This document shows, piece after piece, positions 40,252-49,372 of a DNA stretch of 64,000 nt. The position numbers were made by a program, and so were the translations under genes. Under the pieces are notes generated by a model, which was not told the DNA's origin, searched no databases, and saw only the letters and a program-made list of their open reading frames with translations. Position 1 is the stretch's first letter, and each line of letters opens with the position of its first letter. This DNA comes from Stutzerimonas frequens (lineage in GTDB: Bacteria > Pseudomonadota > Gammaproteobacteria > Pseudomonadales > Pseudomonadaceae), in contig NZ_JAMOHM010000018.1 of NCBI RefSeq assembly GCF_024448335.1, positions 23,362 through 87,361 of the forward strand. The letters are read 5' to 3'.

Positions 40252-43200
40252 TCAAACCAGTCCGAAATAGCGTTCGAAAAACACCGCCAGCTTGCCCAGC
40301 ACGGTCTGCTTCTTGGCAGCATGACCATTGCCCTGGGAGAAACGCGATACCGGCGGCAGAATCTTGGTGATAGCAGTGCCGGCCGTGGGGATAGCGCCAT
40401 CGCGGAAAGCACGTTCAACGAAGTCACGCGCAGCTTCGGCGTTGAGGTTCTCCTCCGTGATGATGCGCTCCAGCTCCTCAGTTTTCTTGGTCGCCATGAA
40501 GCTCTGCCACTGGGCATCCACTGCACCCTTGGTATTGACCGAATCCACGAACTGAACGATGAGATCCTTCTTGTTGCGCAGGCTGGGGCTGGCGTTGATG
40601 GCACGCTCGATGGTGGCGCGGATTTCCTTGTCTTCTCCCGAGCCCTTTTTCTTCAGGTACTGCTCGACCAGCAACAGGATGTAGTCGACGTTGATTTCGA
40701 CCTGCTTGATCAGCTCGATCTCGAAGACCACGTCGTCGTTGATCGACTCCTTCTTCGCCTCCGATGTGGTGCGGAACTCGGCATACAGGTTCAGATAGAC
40801 GCTCTGGTAATCCTGGTACTGCCGCTCGCTGAGAATCTCGTTCCCGGCAAAATCGTCGAAGGCCGTCAGAATATTTTTCAGCCGCAGGATCGAGCCAAAC
40901 AGCTTGATGAAGGCTTTCTGCGCCGCTTCGCCGACGATAGCCTGTCCCAGTGGGAATTTGTCGAGCAGCTCGCCGACTCGGGCTTGGTATTCAGCGTAAT
41001 ACTCGGCGTAAGGCTTCAGCAGCACGATGCCCTTGGCGTCCTTGTTGCCGAACAGGGCCAGCGCATCGTTGGTTTCCTGCTCCAGGTTGCGGAAGGAGAC
41101 GATGTTGCCGTAGGTCTTCACCGAGTTGAGGATGCGGTTCGTGCGCGAATACGCCTGGATCAGGCCATGCGCCTTGAGGTTCTTGTCCACCCACAGCGTG
41201 TTCAGCGTGGTGGCATCGAAGCCGGTCAGGAACATGTTGACCACGATGACGAGGTCCAACTCACGCTTCTTCAGGCGCTGCGACAGATCCTTGTAGTAGT
41301 TCTGGAACTTGTCCGCCGAGGTGTCGAAGCTGGTACTGAACAGCGCGTTGTAATCCTTGATCGCGGCATCCAGAAAATCTCGCGAGCTTTGGTCCAGCCC
41401 CTCTGCCTCAAACTCTTCCTCGCCGAGCAGGCCGTCTTCGTCGTCCTCGTTGGCAGCAAAGCTGTAGATCAGTCCCACCTTGAGCCGCTGGGCCTCGGGC
41501 AGCGCCTGCTGCTGCGCGGCAAATTCCGCGTAGTAACACTTGGCCGCATCAATCGAGGCACAGGCAAATAGTGAGTTGAAGCCAGCCACTCGCCTGCCGT
41601 CATGGCGATAGGTGCTGGCGCGCTTGGTCTTCTGATCGAAATGCTCGCGGATATAACCGACGATCTGGCTGATGCGCTCCGGCGCCAGCAGGGCGCGCTC
41701 GGTGTCGATGGCTGAGACCTGCTTGTCCTTGATTTGCGCCTGCATCTTGAGGGTATTGATGTAGTCGATACGAAACGGCAGGACGTTCTTGTCGTTGATC
41801 GCATCGACGATGGTGTAGGTGTGCAGCTTGTCGCCAAAGGCCTGCTCGGTGGTGCGACGCAACGGGTTGCCGCCGGTTCCCGAGTTCTTCGCAAAGATCG
41901 GTGTGCCGGTAAAACCGAACAGGTGGTAGCGCTTAAAGACGCGGGTGATCTCGCTGTGCATGTCGCCGAACTGGCTGCGGTGGCACTCGTCGAAAATCAC
42001 CACCACATGCGCGTCGTACACCGGGTGCTTCTTGTTCTTGGCCACGAAGCGCGAGAGCTTCTGGATGGTGGTGATGATGATCCGCGCGTTCGGGTCTTCC
42101 AGTTGTTTCTGCAGCACCGAGGTCGAGGTATTGGAGTTGGCCGCGCCTTTCTCGAAACGCTCGTATTCGCGCATGGTCTGGTAGTCGAGATCCTTGCGAT
42201 CGACCACGAACAGCACCTTGTCGATGTCCGGCAGGCCACGGGCGAGCTGGGCGGCCTTGAAGCTGGTCAGCGTCTTGCCCGAGCCCGTGGTGTGCCAGAT
42301 GTAACCACCCGCCGCCAGCGTTCCCAATTGCCGGTGGTTGGTTGAGGTGGCAATGCGCTGCAGGATGCGCTCGGCGGCCACGATCTGGTAAGGGCGCATC
42401 ACCAGCAGCTTGCGATCCACATCGAACACGCAGTACTTGGTGAGCACGTTCAGCAGCGAATGCTTGGCAAAGAAGGTCTTGGTAAATCCCACCAGCTCGG
42501 TGATGGGCTGGTTGCGCGCGTCAGCCCACCAACTAGTGAAGGAAAAGCTGTTGGAAGCTTTGCTTTTGCTGCGCTTGCCGGACTGCTCCTTCAAGTGCCC
42601 GTCGCGCACGGTGTTGCTGTAGTACTTGGTCAGCGTGCCATTGCTGACCACGAACAGCTGCACGTACTCGAACAAACCGCAGCCCGCCCAGAAGCTGTCT
42701 CGCTGGTAGCGGTTGATCTGGTTGAAGGCTTCGCGGATGTCTACGCCACGGCGTTTTAGCTCGATATGCACCATCGGCAGGCCGTTGACCAGCACCGTCA
42801 CATCGAAGCGCGTGGCGTGCTTACCACCGTGCTCGCCGGTTGGCGTTTCGTACTGATTGATCACCTGCAAGACGTTGTTGTGAATATTGGCCTTGTCGAT
42901 CAGGTAGATGTTCTTGCTGCTGCCGTCATCACGCTTCAGGACCTGGACGTGGTCTTCCTGCAGGCGCGCGGTTTTTTCCAGAATGCCGTCATTGGCGCCC
43001 GCAATGCTGGTGGCAAAGAAGCCCTGCCACTCGGTGTCGGAAAACTCGATCTTGTTGAGCTGCTCCAGCCGGGCCCGCAGGTTGGCGAGCAGCCCGGCCT
43101 CCGAGCTGATCGGCAGGTACTCGTAGGCCTGCCGCTGCAGTTGTTCGATAAAAGCACTCTCCAGCGCCGCCTCGCTCTGGTAGCCGGTCTCGCGCACACC

Positions 43201-43290
43201 CAGCGCATCCGGCAGAAACTCGGCAACCACGGTGCTCTCGTTGGAGAGTGCAATGGCCTCATAGCGGTAGGGCTGGGTCTCAATGCTCAT
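40252..43290 (-). CDS. hsdR: Type I restriction endonuclease subunit R
   Basis: HsdR translocates and cuts DNA when the HsdM2S core meets unmethylated sites. The 1012-residue protein has an N-terminal nuclease domain with the ELK motif in LPMVHIELKRRGVD (~175). Helicase motifs include Walker A TTGSGKTLTS (~330), the DECHRSQFG box, and GFTGTPIFAKN. The C-terminal helical domain begins after about 800. It appears full length and intact. It overlaps hsdS by 4 bp as the last gene of the operon hsdM-rhuM-hsdS-hsdR. Confidence 0.95.
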   Translation of the reverse strand: MSIETQPYRYEAIALSNESTVVAEFLPDALGVRETGYQSEAALESAFIEQLQRQAYEYLPISSEAGLLANLRARLEQLNKIEFSDTEWQGFFATSIAGANDGILEKTARLQEDHVQVLKRDDGSSKNIYLIDKANIHNNVLQVINQYETPTGEHGGKHATRFDVTVLVNGLPMVHIELKRRGVDIREAFNQINRYQRDSFWAGCGLFEYVQLFVVSNGTLTKYYSNTVRDGHLKEQSGKRSKSKASNSFSFTSWWADARNQPITELVGFTKTFFAKHSLLNVLTKYCVFDVDRKLLVMRPYQIVAAERILQRIATSTNHRQLGTLAAGGYIWHTTGSGKTLTSFKAAQLARGLPDIDKVLFVVDRKDLDYQTMREYERFEKGAANSNTSTSVLQKQLEDPNARIIITTIQKLSRFVAKNKKHPVYDAHVVVIFDECHRSQFGDMHSEITRVFKRYHLFGFTGTPIFAKNSGTGGNPLRRTTEQAFGDKLHTYTIVDAINDKNVLPFRIDYINTLKMQAQIKDKQVSAIDTERALLAPERISQIVGYIREHFDQKTKRASTYRHDGRRVAGFNSLFACASIDAAKCYYAEFAAQQQALPEAQRLKVGLIYSFAANEDDEDGLLGEEEFEAEGLDQSSRDFLDAAIKDYNALFSTSFDTSADKFQNYYKDLSQRLKKRELDLVIVVNMFLTGFDATTLNTLWVDKNLKAHGLIQAYSRTNRILNSVKTYGNIVSFRNLEQETNDALALFGNKDAKGIVLLKPYAEYYAEYQARVGELLDKFPLGQAIVGEAAQKAFIKLFGSILRLKNILTAFDDFAGNEILSERQYQDYQSVYLNLYAEFRTTSEAKKESINDDVVFEIELIKQVEINVDYILLLVEQYLKKKGSGEDKEIRATIERAINASPSLRNKKDLIVQFVDSVNTKGAVDAQWQSFMATKKTEELERIITEENLNAEAARDFVERAFRDGAIPTAGTAITKILPPVSRFSQGNGHAAKKQTVLGKLAVFFERYFGLV

Positions 43291-44450
43291 GCGGCTTCCT
43301 TGAATGTGAGCAAACGGTCGCGGTAGTAGGCGTACTGCCGACGGCGAGCGGCAATCTCGGCAGGCAGGCCGATGGAAATGTCATTTACCAGCGCATCGAA
43401 CTTGTCGAGGATGGCGACGATGCGCTCTTGCTCTTCGAGCGATGGAACTGGGATACGAATCTTGGAGAAACCGCCAATCAGCAAGGTGTTGACCTTGGTA
43501 CGCGCCACATACTTGGCCTTCTCTGCAATGAATGAGCTCGTTTGCATGCAGTAGGAAACGAACTTCGGATTCATCGAATGGCGGAAGGCGTAACAGTGGT
43601 CGTGGATCGCAACATCCTCAGTGCCAACCCAGGCCACCGCCTTGCCAACGTCCTCCACGGTTTCCCCTACGTCGGTAACCACTACATCACCGGGCTTGGC
43701 ATAGCGCAGTGAAGCGGCCATATCCGAACGCACATGCGAGATGGCCGTATCTGCGGCCGTGCCGTAGCGGGTGTAAATCTCGCCATAGTGGATACAGGGC
43801 ACGCCGTCTTCGACGTAGTCAGCCTTGGTAAAACGCCGCCCCCGAATGAACTCGCCGAGCTCGGCCATCGCGGCCCAGCGAATATCTTGATCGCTGAAAG
43901 CGAGCAAGGCGTCGCGGTAGTACTTGTACTGCCTGCGACGCGCCTCAAGCTCCGCCTCAAGCTCCGCCTCAAGCTCCGTAAAGGTATCAAGCACTTTCAC
44001 AATTTCGCGCTGCACTTCGAGCGGCGGGATGGGAATACAGAAGTCAGTAATCATCGGCTTACGAATCGAAGTAACGGTCGCGCTGACCGCTTTCGACAAG
44101 ATGAAGCGCTTAAAATGAACGGCAAAGTAGTAGTACGCAAATTTCGTGTTGAGTTCGGCCAGATTGAAGCAAATTCTGTAGGCCCGCTGATGCAGAGCAT
44201 ATTTGCCGGACACATAGTGGAATATCTCGCCAATCCCACCCTCTCCGGGGATCAAGATTGCCTCTTCGTCGAACTCGTATTCATCGATACGGAATACGTC
44301 TTGAGAGCGCACATAGAACGGAAACTCACCATCGGTTTTTGCGTCTTTCCGGTCACTGCTACCAGTGCCAACAGCGGCAATTTCGCCAATTGATTTGAAC
44401 TCCACCCCCTCCGGGCAAAGCTCAGCGATCAACGCATCGATCCGGCTCAT
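43287..44450 (-). CDS. hsdS: Type I restriction specificity subunit S
   Basis: HsdS reads the bipartite target sequence. The 387-residue protein has two target-recognition domains, ~1-150 and ~190-350, each ending in a conserved helix with ARRRQYKYYRDALL and ARRRQYAYYRDRLL. The central spacer holds three in-frame 12-bp repeats that encode ELEA-ELEA-ELEA (43941-43976). It overlaps rhuM and hsdR by 4 bp. The recognition sequence cannot be predicted from here. Confidence 0.93.
   Translation of the reverse strand: MSRIDALIAELCPEGVEFKSIGEIAAVGTGSSDRKDAKTDGEFPFYVRSQDVFRIDEYEFDEEAILIPGEGGIGEIFHYVSGKYALHQRAYRICFNLAELNTKFAYYYFAVHFKRFILSKAVSATVTSIRKPMITDFCIPIPPLEVQREIVKVLDTFTELEAELEAELEARRRQYKYYRDALLAFSDQDIRWAAMAELGEFIRGRRFTKADYVEDGVPCIHYGEIYTRYGTAADTAISHVRSDMAASLRYAKPGDVVVTDVGETVEDVGKAVAWVGTEDVAIHDHCYAFRHSMNPKFVSYCMQTSSFIAEKAKYVARTKVNTLLIGGFSKIRIPVPSLEEQERIVAILDKFDALVNDISIGLPAEIAARRRQYAYYRDRLLTFKEAA
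43941..43976 (-). repeat. Three tandem 12-bp repeats in hsdS spacer
   Basis: The plus-strand unit CGCCTCAAGCTC occurs three times without a break and encodes Glu-Leu-Glu-Ala three times on the minus strand. In the EcoR124 family, changes in similar spacer repeats alter the gap between the two recognised half-sites. Confidence 0.9.
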
Positions 44451-45448
44451 GTCTTTTTCTTCCCGGTGATTTTCTTCTGCACCGTCTTCACGGTTTCCAG
44501 ATAGGCCGTTTCCACCTCGCTCGGCTGCTCAGCCAACTGGGCACGGAACTTGGCGTATTCCGTTTCGGCGTGAGCAATGGCCTGCTGATGGCTGACTTTG
44601 CCGGCACCTTCCAGGGCCTTGCCGCCCATGGCCACGATCAGTTGCTCCAGGTGCGCGAGCCAATCCTTCATATAGGTCGGTTCGTGGTTCATGGCGCGAA
44701 ATTCGGCGGCGTCGAAATAAGCCGAGACCAGCGTATTCAGCCGTTTTAGCTCGTCGGCGTTGAGGTAATTCTTAGCATTGGTGACTTCGGCCTTGGTGGG
44801 CTGCTTGCCACTGAAGGACAGCAAACCCATGAAAGGCTTACCGGCATCGGCACGCTGCCTGACCACTTCCGCCGCCGTCTGGCCGTGGGCCGCGTAATGC
44901 AGCTTGTTTTGCACGGCCTTGAAGAACACCACGCTGGCTTCGGCCTTGGGGTCGTAATCCACACTGGTGGCGTACAGGTCGAGCACCTGGCGATAAAGAA
45001 CCTTCTCGCTGGAGCGGATGTCGCGGATGCGATCCAGCAACTCTTTCCAGTAGCTGCCGCCGCCCAGGTTCTTCAGGCGCGCGTCATCCATGGTGAAGCC
45101 CTTGACCAGGTATTCACGCAGGCGCTCGGTGGCCCAAATGCGGAACCGAGTGCCTTGCTGCGATTTGACCCGGTAGCCGACCGAGATGATGACGTCGAGG
45201 TTATAGAAGTTGGTCGGCTTGGTAGAAAATTCGGAAATTCCGATTTTTCTCATCACCTGCTCAGGCACCAGCTCGCCTTCCTCGAAGACGTTCTTGATAT
45301 GCTCGTTGATGGTCGACTTGGCCTTGCCGAACAGCTCCGCCATCTGCTCCTGGGTCAACCAGACCGTATCGCCGTCTAGCCGTACATCGATGGCGGTTGC
45401 ATCGCCACGTTGGTAAAGAATGATCTCCCCTGCTGGTTGCTCGCTCAT
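44447..45448 (-). CDS. rhuM: RhuM family protein embedded in the hsd operon
   Basis: A 333-residue RhuM-family protein. The N-terminal EIILYQRGDATAIDVRLDGDTVWLTQEQMAELFGKAKSTINEHI is characteristic, and ISEFSTKPTNFYNLDVIISVGYRVKSQQGTRFRIWATERLREYL follows. A Fic/DOC-like or Bro-N-like fold has been suggested for related proteins, but the function is unknown. It is often found between hsdM and hsdS of type I systems. Here it overlaps both by 4 bp, so it is made together with them. Intact. Confidence 0.88.
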   Translation of the reverse strand: MSEQPAGEIILYQRGDATAIDVRLDGDTVWLTQEQMAELFGKAKSTINEHIKNVFEEGELVPEQVMRKIGISEFSTKPTNFYNLDVIISVGYRVKSQQGTRFRIWATERLREYLVKGFTMDDARLKNLGGGSYWKELLDRIRDIRSSEKVLYRQVLDLYATSVDYDPKAEASVVFFKAVQNKLHYAAHGQTAAEVVRQRADAGKPFMGLLSFSGKQPTKAEVTNAKNYLNADELKRLNTLVSAYFDAAEFRAMNHEPTYMKDWLAHLEQLIVAMGGKALEGAGKVSHQQAIAHAETEYAKFRAQLAEQPSEVETAYLETVKTVQKKITGKKKT

Positions 45449-47025
45449 GCCTGGGCTCCTTCCAGATCCGCAACGATGGCATCGATCTGCTTTCGCAGCT
45501 CCGTTTGCCGGGCAACGATGCCGCTGATTTTCTCGTTGAGCTCACGAATGTCTACCGCTTCGCTGGTGTCGGCCTGCTCGACATAGCTGGAGACGGCGAT
45601 GTTGTAGCCGTTGGCGGCGATTTCACCGTTCTCAACCATGCGTGCGAAATGGTCGATGTTCTCGCGAGCGGTGAATGCGTCGAGAATTTTCCGCTGGTGA
45701 TCGAGCAACAGCTTGTTCTTGTTGCCGCTGCGCACGAAAAGGCTGGAGGCGTCGATGAACAGCGTGGCGTTGTCGCGCTTGGACTTCTTCAGCACGATGA
45801 TGCAGGTCGCGATGGTGGTGCCGAAGAACAGGTCCGGCGGCAACTGAATGACGGCATCGACGTAGTTGTTGTCGATCAGGTACTTGCGAATCTTGGCTTC
45901 CGCACCGCCGCGATAGAGTACGCCGGGGAACTCGACAATGGCAGCCGTGCCGTTGACTGCCAGCCAACTGAGAATGTGCAACGTGAAGGCCAGGTCGGCC
46001 TTGCTCTTGGGCGCGAGCACGCCGGCCGGAGCGAAGCGCGGGTCGTTGATCAGCAGCGGGTTGGCATCGCCCTCCCATTTGATCGAGTACGGCGGGTTGG
46101 AGACGATGGCCTCGAAGGGTTCGTCATCCCAGTGCGCCGGATCGGTCAGCGTGTCACCGTGAGCGATGTTGAACTTCTCGTAGTTCACGTTGTGCAGGAA
46201 CATGTTGATCCGACACAGGTTGTAGGTGGTTAGGTTGATTTCCTGGCCGTAGAAACCCTGACGCACCTTGTTGTGGCCCAGCACCTTGGAAAAGCTCAGC
46301 AACAGCGAGCCGGAGCCGCAGGCTGGGTCATAAACCTTGTTGACCTCTTTCTTGCCCACCACGGTGATGCGGGCCAGCAGTTCGGAGACTTCCTGCGGGG
46401 TGTAGAACTCGCCACCGGACTTGCCGGCAGTGGAGGCATACATCTGCATCAGGTATTCGTAGGCGTCGCCGAACAGGTCGATGCTGTTGTCGGCAAAATT
46501 GCCCGAGCTGTTGCCCAGCGGCAGATCGCCGATAGCGTCGAGCAGCTTGACCAATTTTTCGTTGCGCTTGGCCACAGTGGGGCCGAGCTTGCTGCTGTTG
46601 ACGTCCAGGTCATCGAACAGCCCCTTGAAGTCGTCCTCGCTACCAGCGCCCAACGCCGAGGCCTCGATGTCCTTGAACACTTTCGACAGGGTTTCGTTGA
46701 GGTTTGGGTCATGGCGGGCGCGCTTGCGCACATTGGCGAACAGTTGCGACGGCAGGATGTAGAAGCCCTTTTCCTGAACCGTTTCGTAACGGCCCACGAT
46801 AGCGTGGGCGTCTGCCAAATCGCTGTAGTCAAAATCCGCACTCCCCGCGCGGCGCTCCTGTTCGTTGAGGTAGTTGGTCAGGTTCTCTGAGATGAAGCGG
46901 TAGAACAGCATGCCCAGCACGTAGGTCTTGAAGTCCCAGCCATCAACACTGCCACGCAGGTCGTTGGCGATGCGCCAGATAGTTTTGTGCAGTTCGGCGC
47001 GTTCAAGATCTCTGGTGTTGCTCAT
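45445..47025 (-). CDS. hsdM: Type I restriction DNA methyltransferase subunit M
   Basis: HsdM methylates adenine N6 at the recognition site. The 526-residue protein shows the SAM-binding motif VYDPACGSGSLLL (~220), the catalytic NPPYSIKW motif (~306) and an N-terminal HsdM helical bundle (LHKTIWRIANDLRGSVDGWDF). Full length. It is the first gene of the operon, 68 bp after the WYL regulator gene, with a hairpin between them. Confidence 0.96.
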   Translation of the reverse strand: MSNTRDLERAELHKTIWRIANDLRGSVDGWDFKTYVLGMLFYRFISENLTNYLNEQERRAGSADFDYSDLADAHAIVGRYETVQEKGFYILPSQLFANVRKRARHDPNLNETLSKVFKDIEASALGAGSEDDFKGLFDDLDVNSSKLGPTVAKRNEKLVKLLDAIGDLPLGNSSGNFADNSIDLFGDAYEYLMQMYASTAGKSGGEFYTPQEVSELLARITVVGKKEVNKVYDPACGSGSLLLSFSKVLGHNKVRQGFYGQEINLTTYNLCRINMFLHNVNYEKFNIAHGDTLTDPAHWDDEPFEAIVSNPPYSIKWEGDANPLLINDPRFAPAGVLAPKSKADLAFTLHILSWLAVNGTAAIVEFPGVLYRGGAEAKIRKYLIDNNYVDAVIQLPPDLFFGTTIATCIIVLKKSKRDNATLFIDASSLFVRSGNKNKLLLDHQRKILDAFTARENIDHFARMVENGEIAANGYNIAVSSYVEQADTSEAVDIRELNEKISGIVARQTELRKQIDAIVADLEGAQA

Positions 47026-47057
47026 GGTCAGGTAGTCACTCTAGATTTTCGTGTTGC

Positions 47058-47077
47058 CGGATGCGTAAGCGCATCCG
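47058..47077 (-). other. Hairpin between WYL regulator gene and hsdM
   Basis: CGGATGCG (47058-47065) is fully complementary to CGCATCCG (47070-47077) with a 4-nt loop. The minus-strand sequence after it is not T-rich, so it may be an attenuator or RNA-stability element rather than a terminator. Confidence 0.55.
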
Positions 47078-47093
47078 ACTTGTAGTCGTTCGC

Positions 47094-47978
47094 TTAGCCT
47101 GCTCGGTAACCGGGCGCCAGCACTGCTGTTTCCACGCCGTAGAGCAGTAGGGGATCTTTCAGCCAGAGGCGGTACTCCGGATCACGCAACCGATGATCTG
47201 GCGAACAGTCGACGCTCCATTTGCGCAGTACGTAACCCGCCGTGGCCCCGCGCAGCCTCAGGCGCAGCACACCGTCTTGCATGGCGTAATCCATGGCGGT
47301 GATGTCCGGATGTGGCTGGTCGGGGTGAGGTACCAGCTCGACTTCCAATATCCGGCTCCACTGGACATCCTGCTCCGGTCGCTCGTGCTCAGCGACGGAT
47401 GACTCCATCAGCAGCTTCGGCCGCTTGATGCGTGTGACCACGAAGTCGCGAAACGCACCGCGCTTGCGGTCATAGCCGCGCACGTGCCAGCGCAAGCCCG
47501 TATCGATGAGGGCAAACGGTACGATCTCCCGCTGGGTCTTGCCGCTGCCTAGGGAGTAGTAATCCACACGCAGAGGGCAGCGGTGGTAAATGGCACGCGT
47601 CACGATACCCAGCGTATCCAGATCCGGCTGGGTAAGACGCCCAGACGTTACGCAGGAGATTCCTGGCGCACTGCTTGCCGGCTCGCCATCACCAAACCCC
47701 TCCGCCAGCCAGGCCAGTACCCGGTCAGCAGAGAAGGTGAAGATCGGCCGGAACTCCTTGGTCGGCGTGTAGATTTTGCTGCTGCGGTCATAGGCCAGGT
47801 TGTTGCCGGCGAGCTCACGATAGGTGGCAAGGTCACGGGTGGCAGCCGCCGTTTGAATGCCGAAGCGCTGAATCAGGTCCTGCCGTCCTATCTCCCCCAC
47901 GAATCGCAGGCGCAACTCCAGGTAGGCTAGGCGATCGCGCTGGGCTTGCGTTAGTTGCGAGAGAGCTGCAGTGGTCAT
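47094..47978 (-). CDS. WYL-domain transcriptional regulator (BrxR/CapW-like)
   Basis: A 294-residue regulator. The N-terminal winged helix (RLRFVGEIGRQDLIQRFGIQTAAATRDLATYREL) resembles BrxR/CapW. The WYL domain covers ~120-200 with LRVDYYSLGSGKTQREIVPFALIDTGLRWHVRGYD. A C-terminal WCX-like part follows. In other bacteria such regulators repress defence operons. This one lies upstream of hsdM-rhuM-hsdS-hsdR and divergent from the NUDIX-McrBC genes, so it could govern both. An inverted repeat at 48014-48038 is a possible operator. Confidence 0.85.
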   Translation of the reverse strand: MTTAALSQLTQAQRDRLAYLELRLRFVGEIGRQDLIQRFGIQTAAATRDLATYRELAGNNLAYDRSSKIYTPTKEFRPIFTFSADRVLAWLAEGFGDGEPASSAPGISCVTSGRLTQPDLDTLGIVTRAIYHRCPLRVDYYSLGSGKTQREIVPFALIDTGLRWHVRGYDRKRGAFRDFVVTRIKRPKLLMESSVAEHERPEQDVQWSRILEVELVPHPDQPHPDITAMDYAMQDGVLRLRLRGATAGYVLRKWSVDCSPDHRLRDPEYRLWLKDPLLLYGVETAVLAPGYRAG

Positions 47979-48013
47979 GGTGGACTAGTCGCGGTTAAAA
48001 CCTGGACAGCATA

Positions 48014-48038
48014 AATTGCGATCACAACGCCCGCAATT
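48014..48038. promoter_or_regulatory. Inverted repeat AATTGCG-N11-CGCAATT, candidate operator
   Basis: A perfect 7-bp repeat in the 165-bp divergent region, 36 bp upstream of the WYL regulator start. It is near the right position for an autorepression site. Confidence 0.45.
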
Positions 48039-48096
48039 AAAAATCACTAACGTACCATTTACAGATCATTTTGATTCGTAATAGCCTAAGGCAATC

Positions 48097-48117
48097 GTCG
48101 GGCGCCAACTGCCCGAC
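48097..48117 (+). other. Hairpin just upstream of the NUDIX gene
   Basis: GTCGGGC pairs with GCCCGAC across a 7-nt loop, 27 bp before ATG 48144. It may lie in the 5' leader and affect translation. Confidence 0.4.
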
Positions 48118-48143
48118 CCACAAACTCAGGGACGGGCAGGCAC

Positions 48144-49322
48144 ATGTGGCTGTTTACCAAATTCGGTTTCTTTTCCGTTGTAAAGAAAGGCACCAACGAT
48201 GACCTGACCATTCGCAGCCGCACACGCAGCGACCTGGACCGTCTTCGCAATCACTATCTGCCTTCGCTCTCTGCCTCCCGAGCCCATGAGGGCACTGACT
48301 ACCCCTGGCGAGCCACGGCGTCTGCTTCCGCCCTGGCGGAGGCGATGAGCGCCATTGCGCAAGACATTGACTATGCGAATTTCAAAGACGAAGTAGCGTT
48401 TAGCCTTGGGAAAGATCGCGCCAAACGCTACGGCAGAGTCTGGTCGGCGCTCTACGATATGTCGGATGATCTCAGCGAACCCCATCAGGAAGGCTTCGAG
48501 GGCCTCCCCTGGCAACAAAGCGCCAGCACCGGTAAAGCCGTGGCCTATGGAGGCGTGGTGATCGACCCCAATGGCTACGTGCTGATGCGCGAGGTGAAAA
48601 ACCACTTCGATGGCTATGTGTGGACATTTGCCAAGGGCCGCCAGGATAAAGGGGAAAGCCCAAGGCAGACCGCACAGCGCGAAGTCCGCGAAGAGATGGG
48701 CATAGACGCCACCATTCTCTCAGCTATACCCGGCGAATTTGCTGGCGGCACCACAATCAACCGTTTCTTCCTAATGCTGACGGACCGTGGAACACCAGAC
48801 CTCACCTTTGGGAATCGGGAGACTGAGCGCCTGATCTGGGCAACTGCAGAGGAAGCCAAGCGACTGATCGCGCAATCAACCAACACTAAAGGGCGACAGC
48901 GTGACCTTGCCATTCTTCAGGCCGCGCTGGCTCTTCTACCCGCCGAACCACCACTCAAACGCGCCATCGCCCGACGAAACGACTGGCAAAGCAAGTTCAT
49001 GCCTGCTGCGCGAGTAACCGTGCCTCTGGAAACTCGCTATTCGCTTCAGGAAATGGCCACAATCATCCGTGGTTCCTTGCCCAACAGCCAGGATGACAAG
49101 TGGTTCATCTTCTACGAAGACGGCGTGCTGCACTGTCACCGCAGCTGGACAGGTATCTGCATTTTCCGAGTTCACTTCAGGCCCTGCGATAGCGGCTGGC
49201 AAGCCTGGCAAGTGGAAATCAATCGGCACAGCGGACAATACACAGCAACCGATGAACGCGAGGATCTTGCGCTGCTGGATATGCTCATTGAGCAACTGCT
49301 GATCTTTTGCCCCGCAAGCTGA
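48144..49322 (+). CDS. NUDIX hydrolase fusion protein
   Basis: A 392-residue three-part protein. Residues 1-120 are an unrecognised domain (MWLFTKFGFFSVVKKGTN, YRVWSALYDMSDDL). Residues ~130-265 form a NUDIX fold with the complete box GRQDKGESPRQTAQREVREE at ~163-182, which has all catalytic Glu. Residues ~290-392 form a second unrecognised domain (MATIIRGSLPNSQDDKWFIFYEDGVLHCHRSW). NUDIX enzymes cleave nucleoside diphosphates linked to another moiety; the substrate is unknown. GGGCAGGC precedes the ATG. It is divergent from the WYL regulator and 50 bp before mcrB, which suggests a role in the defence block. Confidence 0.75.
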   Translation: MWLFTKFGFFSVVKKGTNDDLTIRSRTRSDLDRLRNHYLPSLSASRAHEGTDYPWRATASASALAEAMSAIAQDIDYANFKDEVAFSLGKDRAKRYGRVWSALYDMSDDLSEPHQEGFEGLPWQQSASTGKAVAYGGVVIDPNGYVLMREVKNHFDGYVWTFAKGRQDKGESPRQTAQREVREEMGIDATILSAIPGEFAGGTTINRFFLMLTDRGTPDLTFGNRETERLIWATAEEAKRLIAQSTNTKGRQRDLAILQAALALLPAEPPLKRAIARRNDWQSKFMPAARVTVPLETRYSLQEMATIIRGSLPNSQDDKWFIFYEDGVLHCHRSWTGICIFRVHFRPCDSGWQAWQVEINRHSGQYTATDEREDLALLDMLIEQLLIFCPAS

Positions 49323-49372
49323 CCCCAATGGTTCTGCTAAACCATCCGAATTACACGCAAGGCGAAAGCACA

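Noticed and set aside
43941..43976. Possible CRISPR-like repeat
   Set aside because: The 12-bp units are contiguous, coding and in frame within hsdS, with no spacers.
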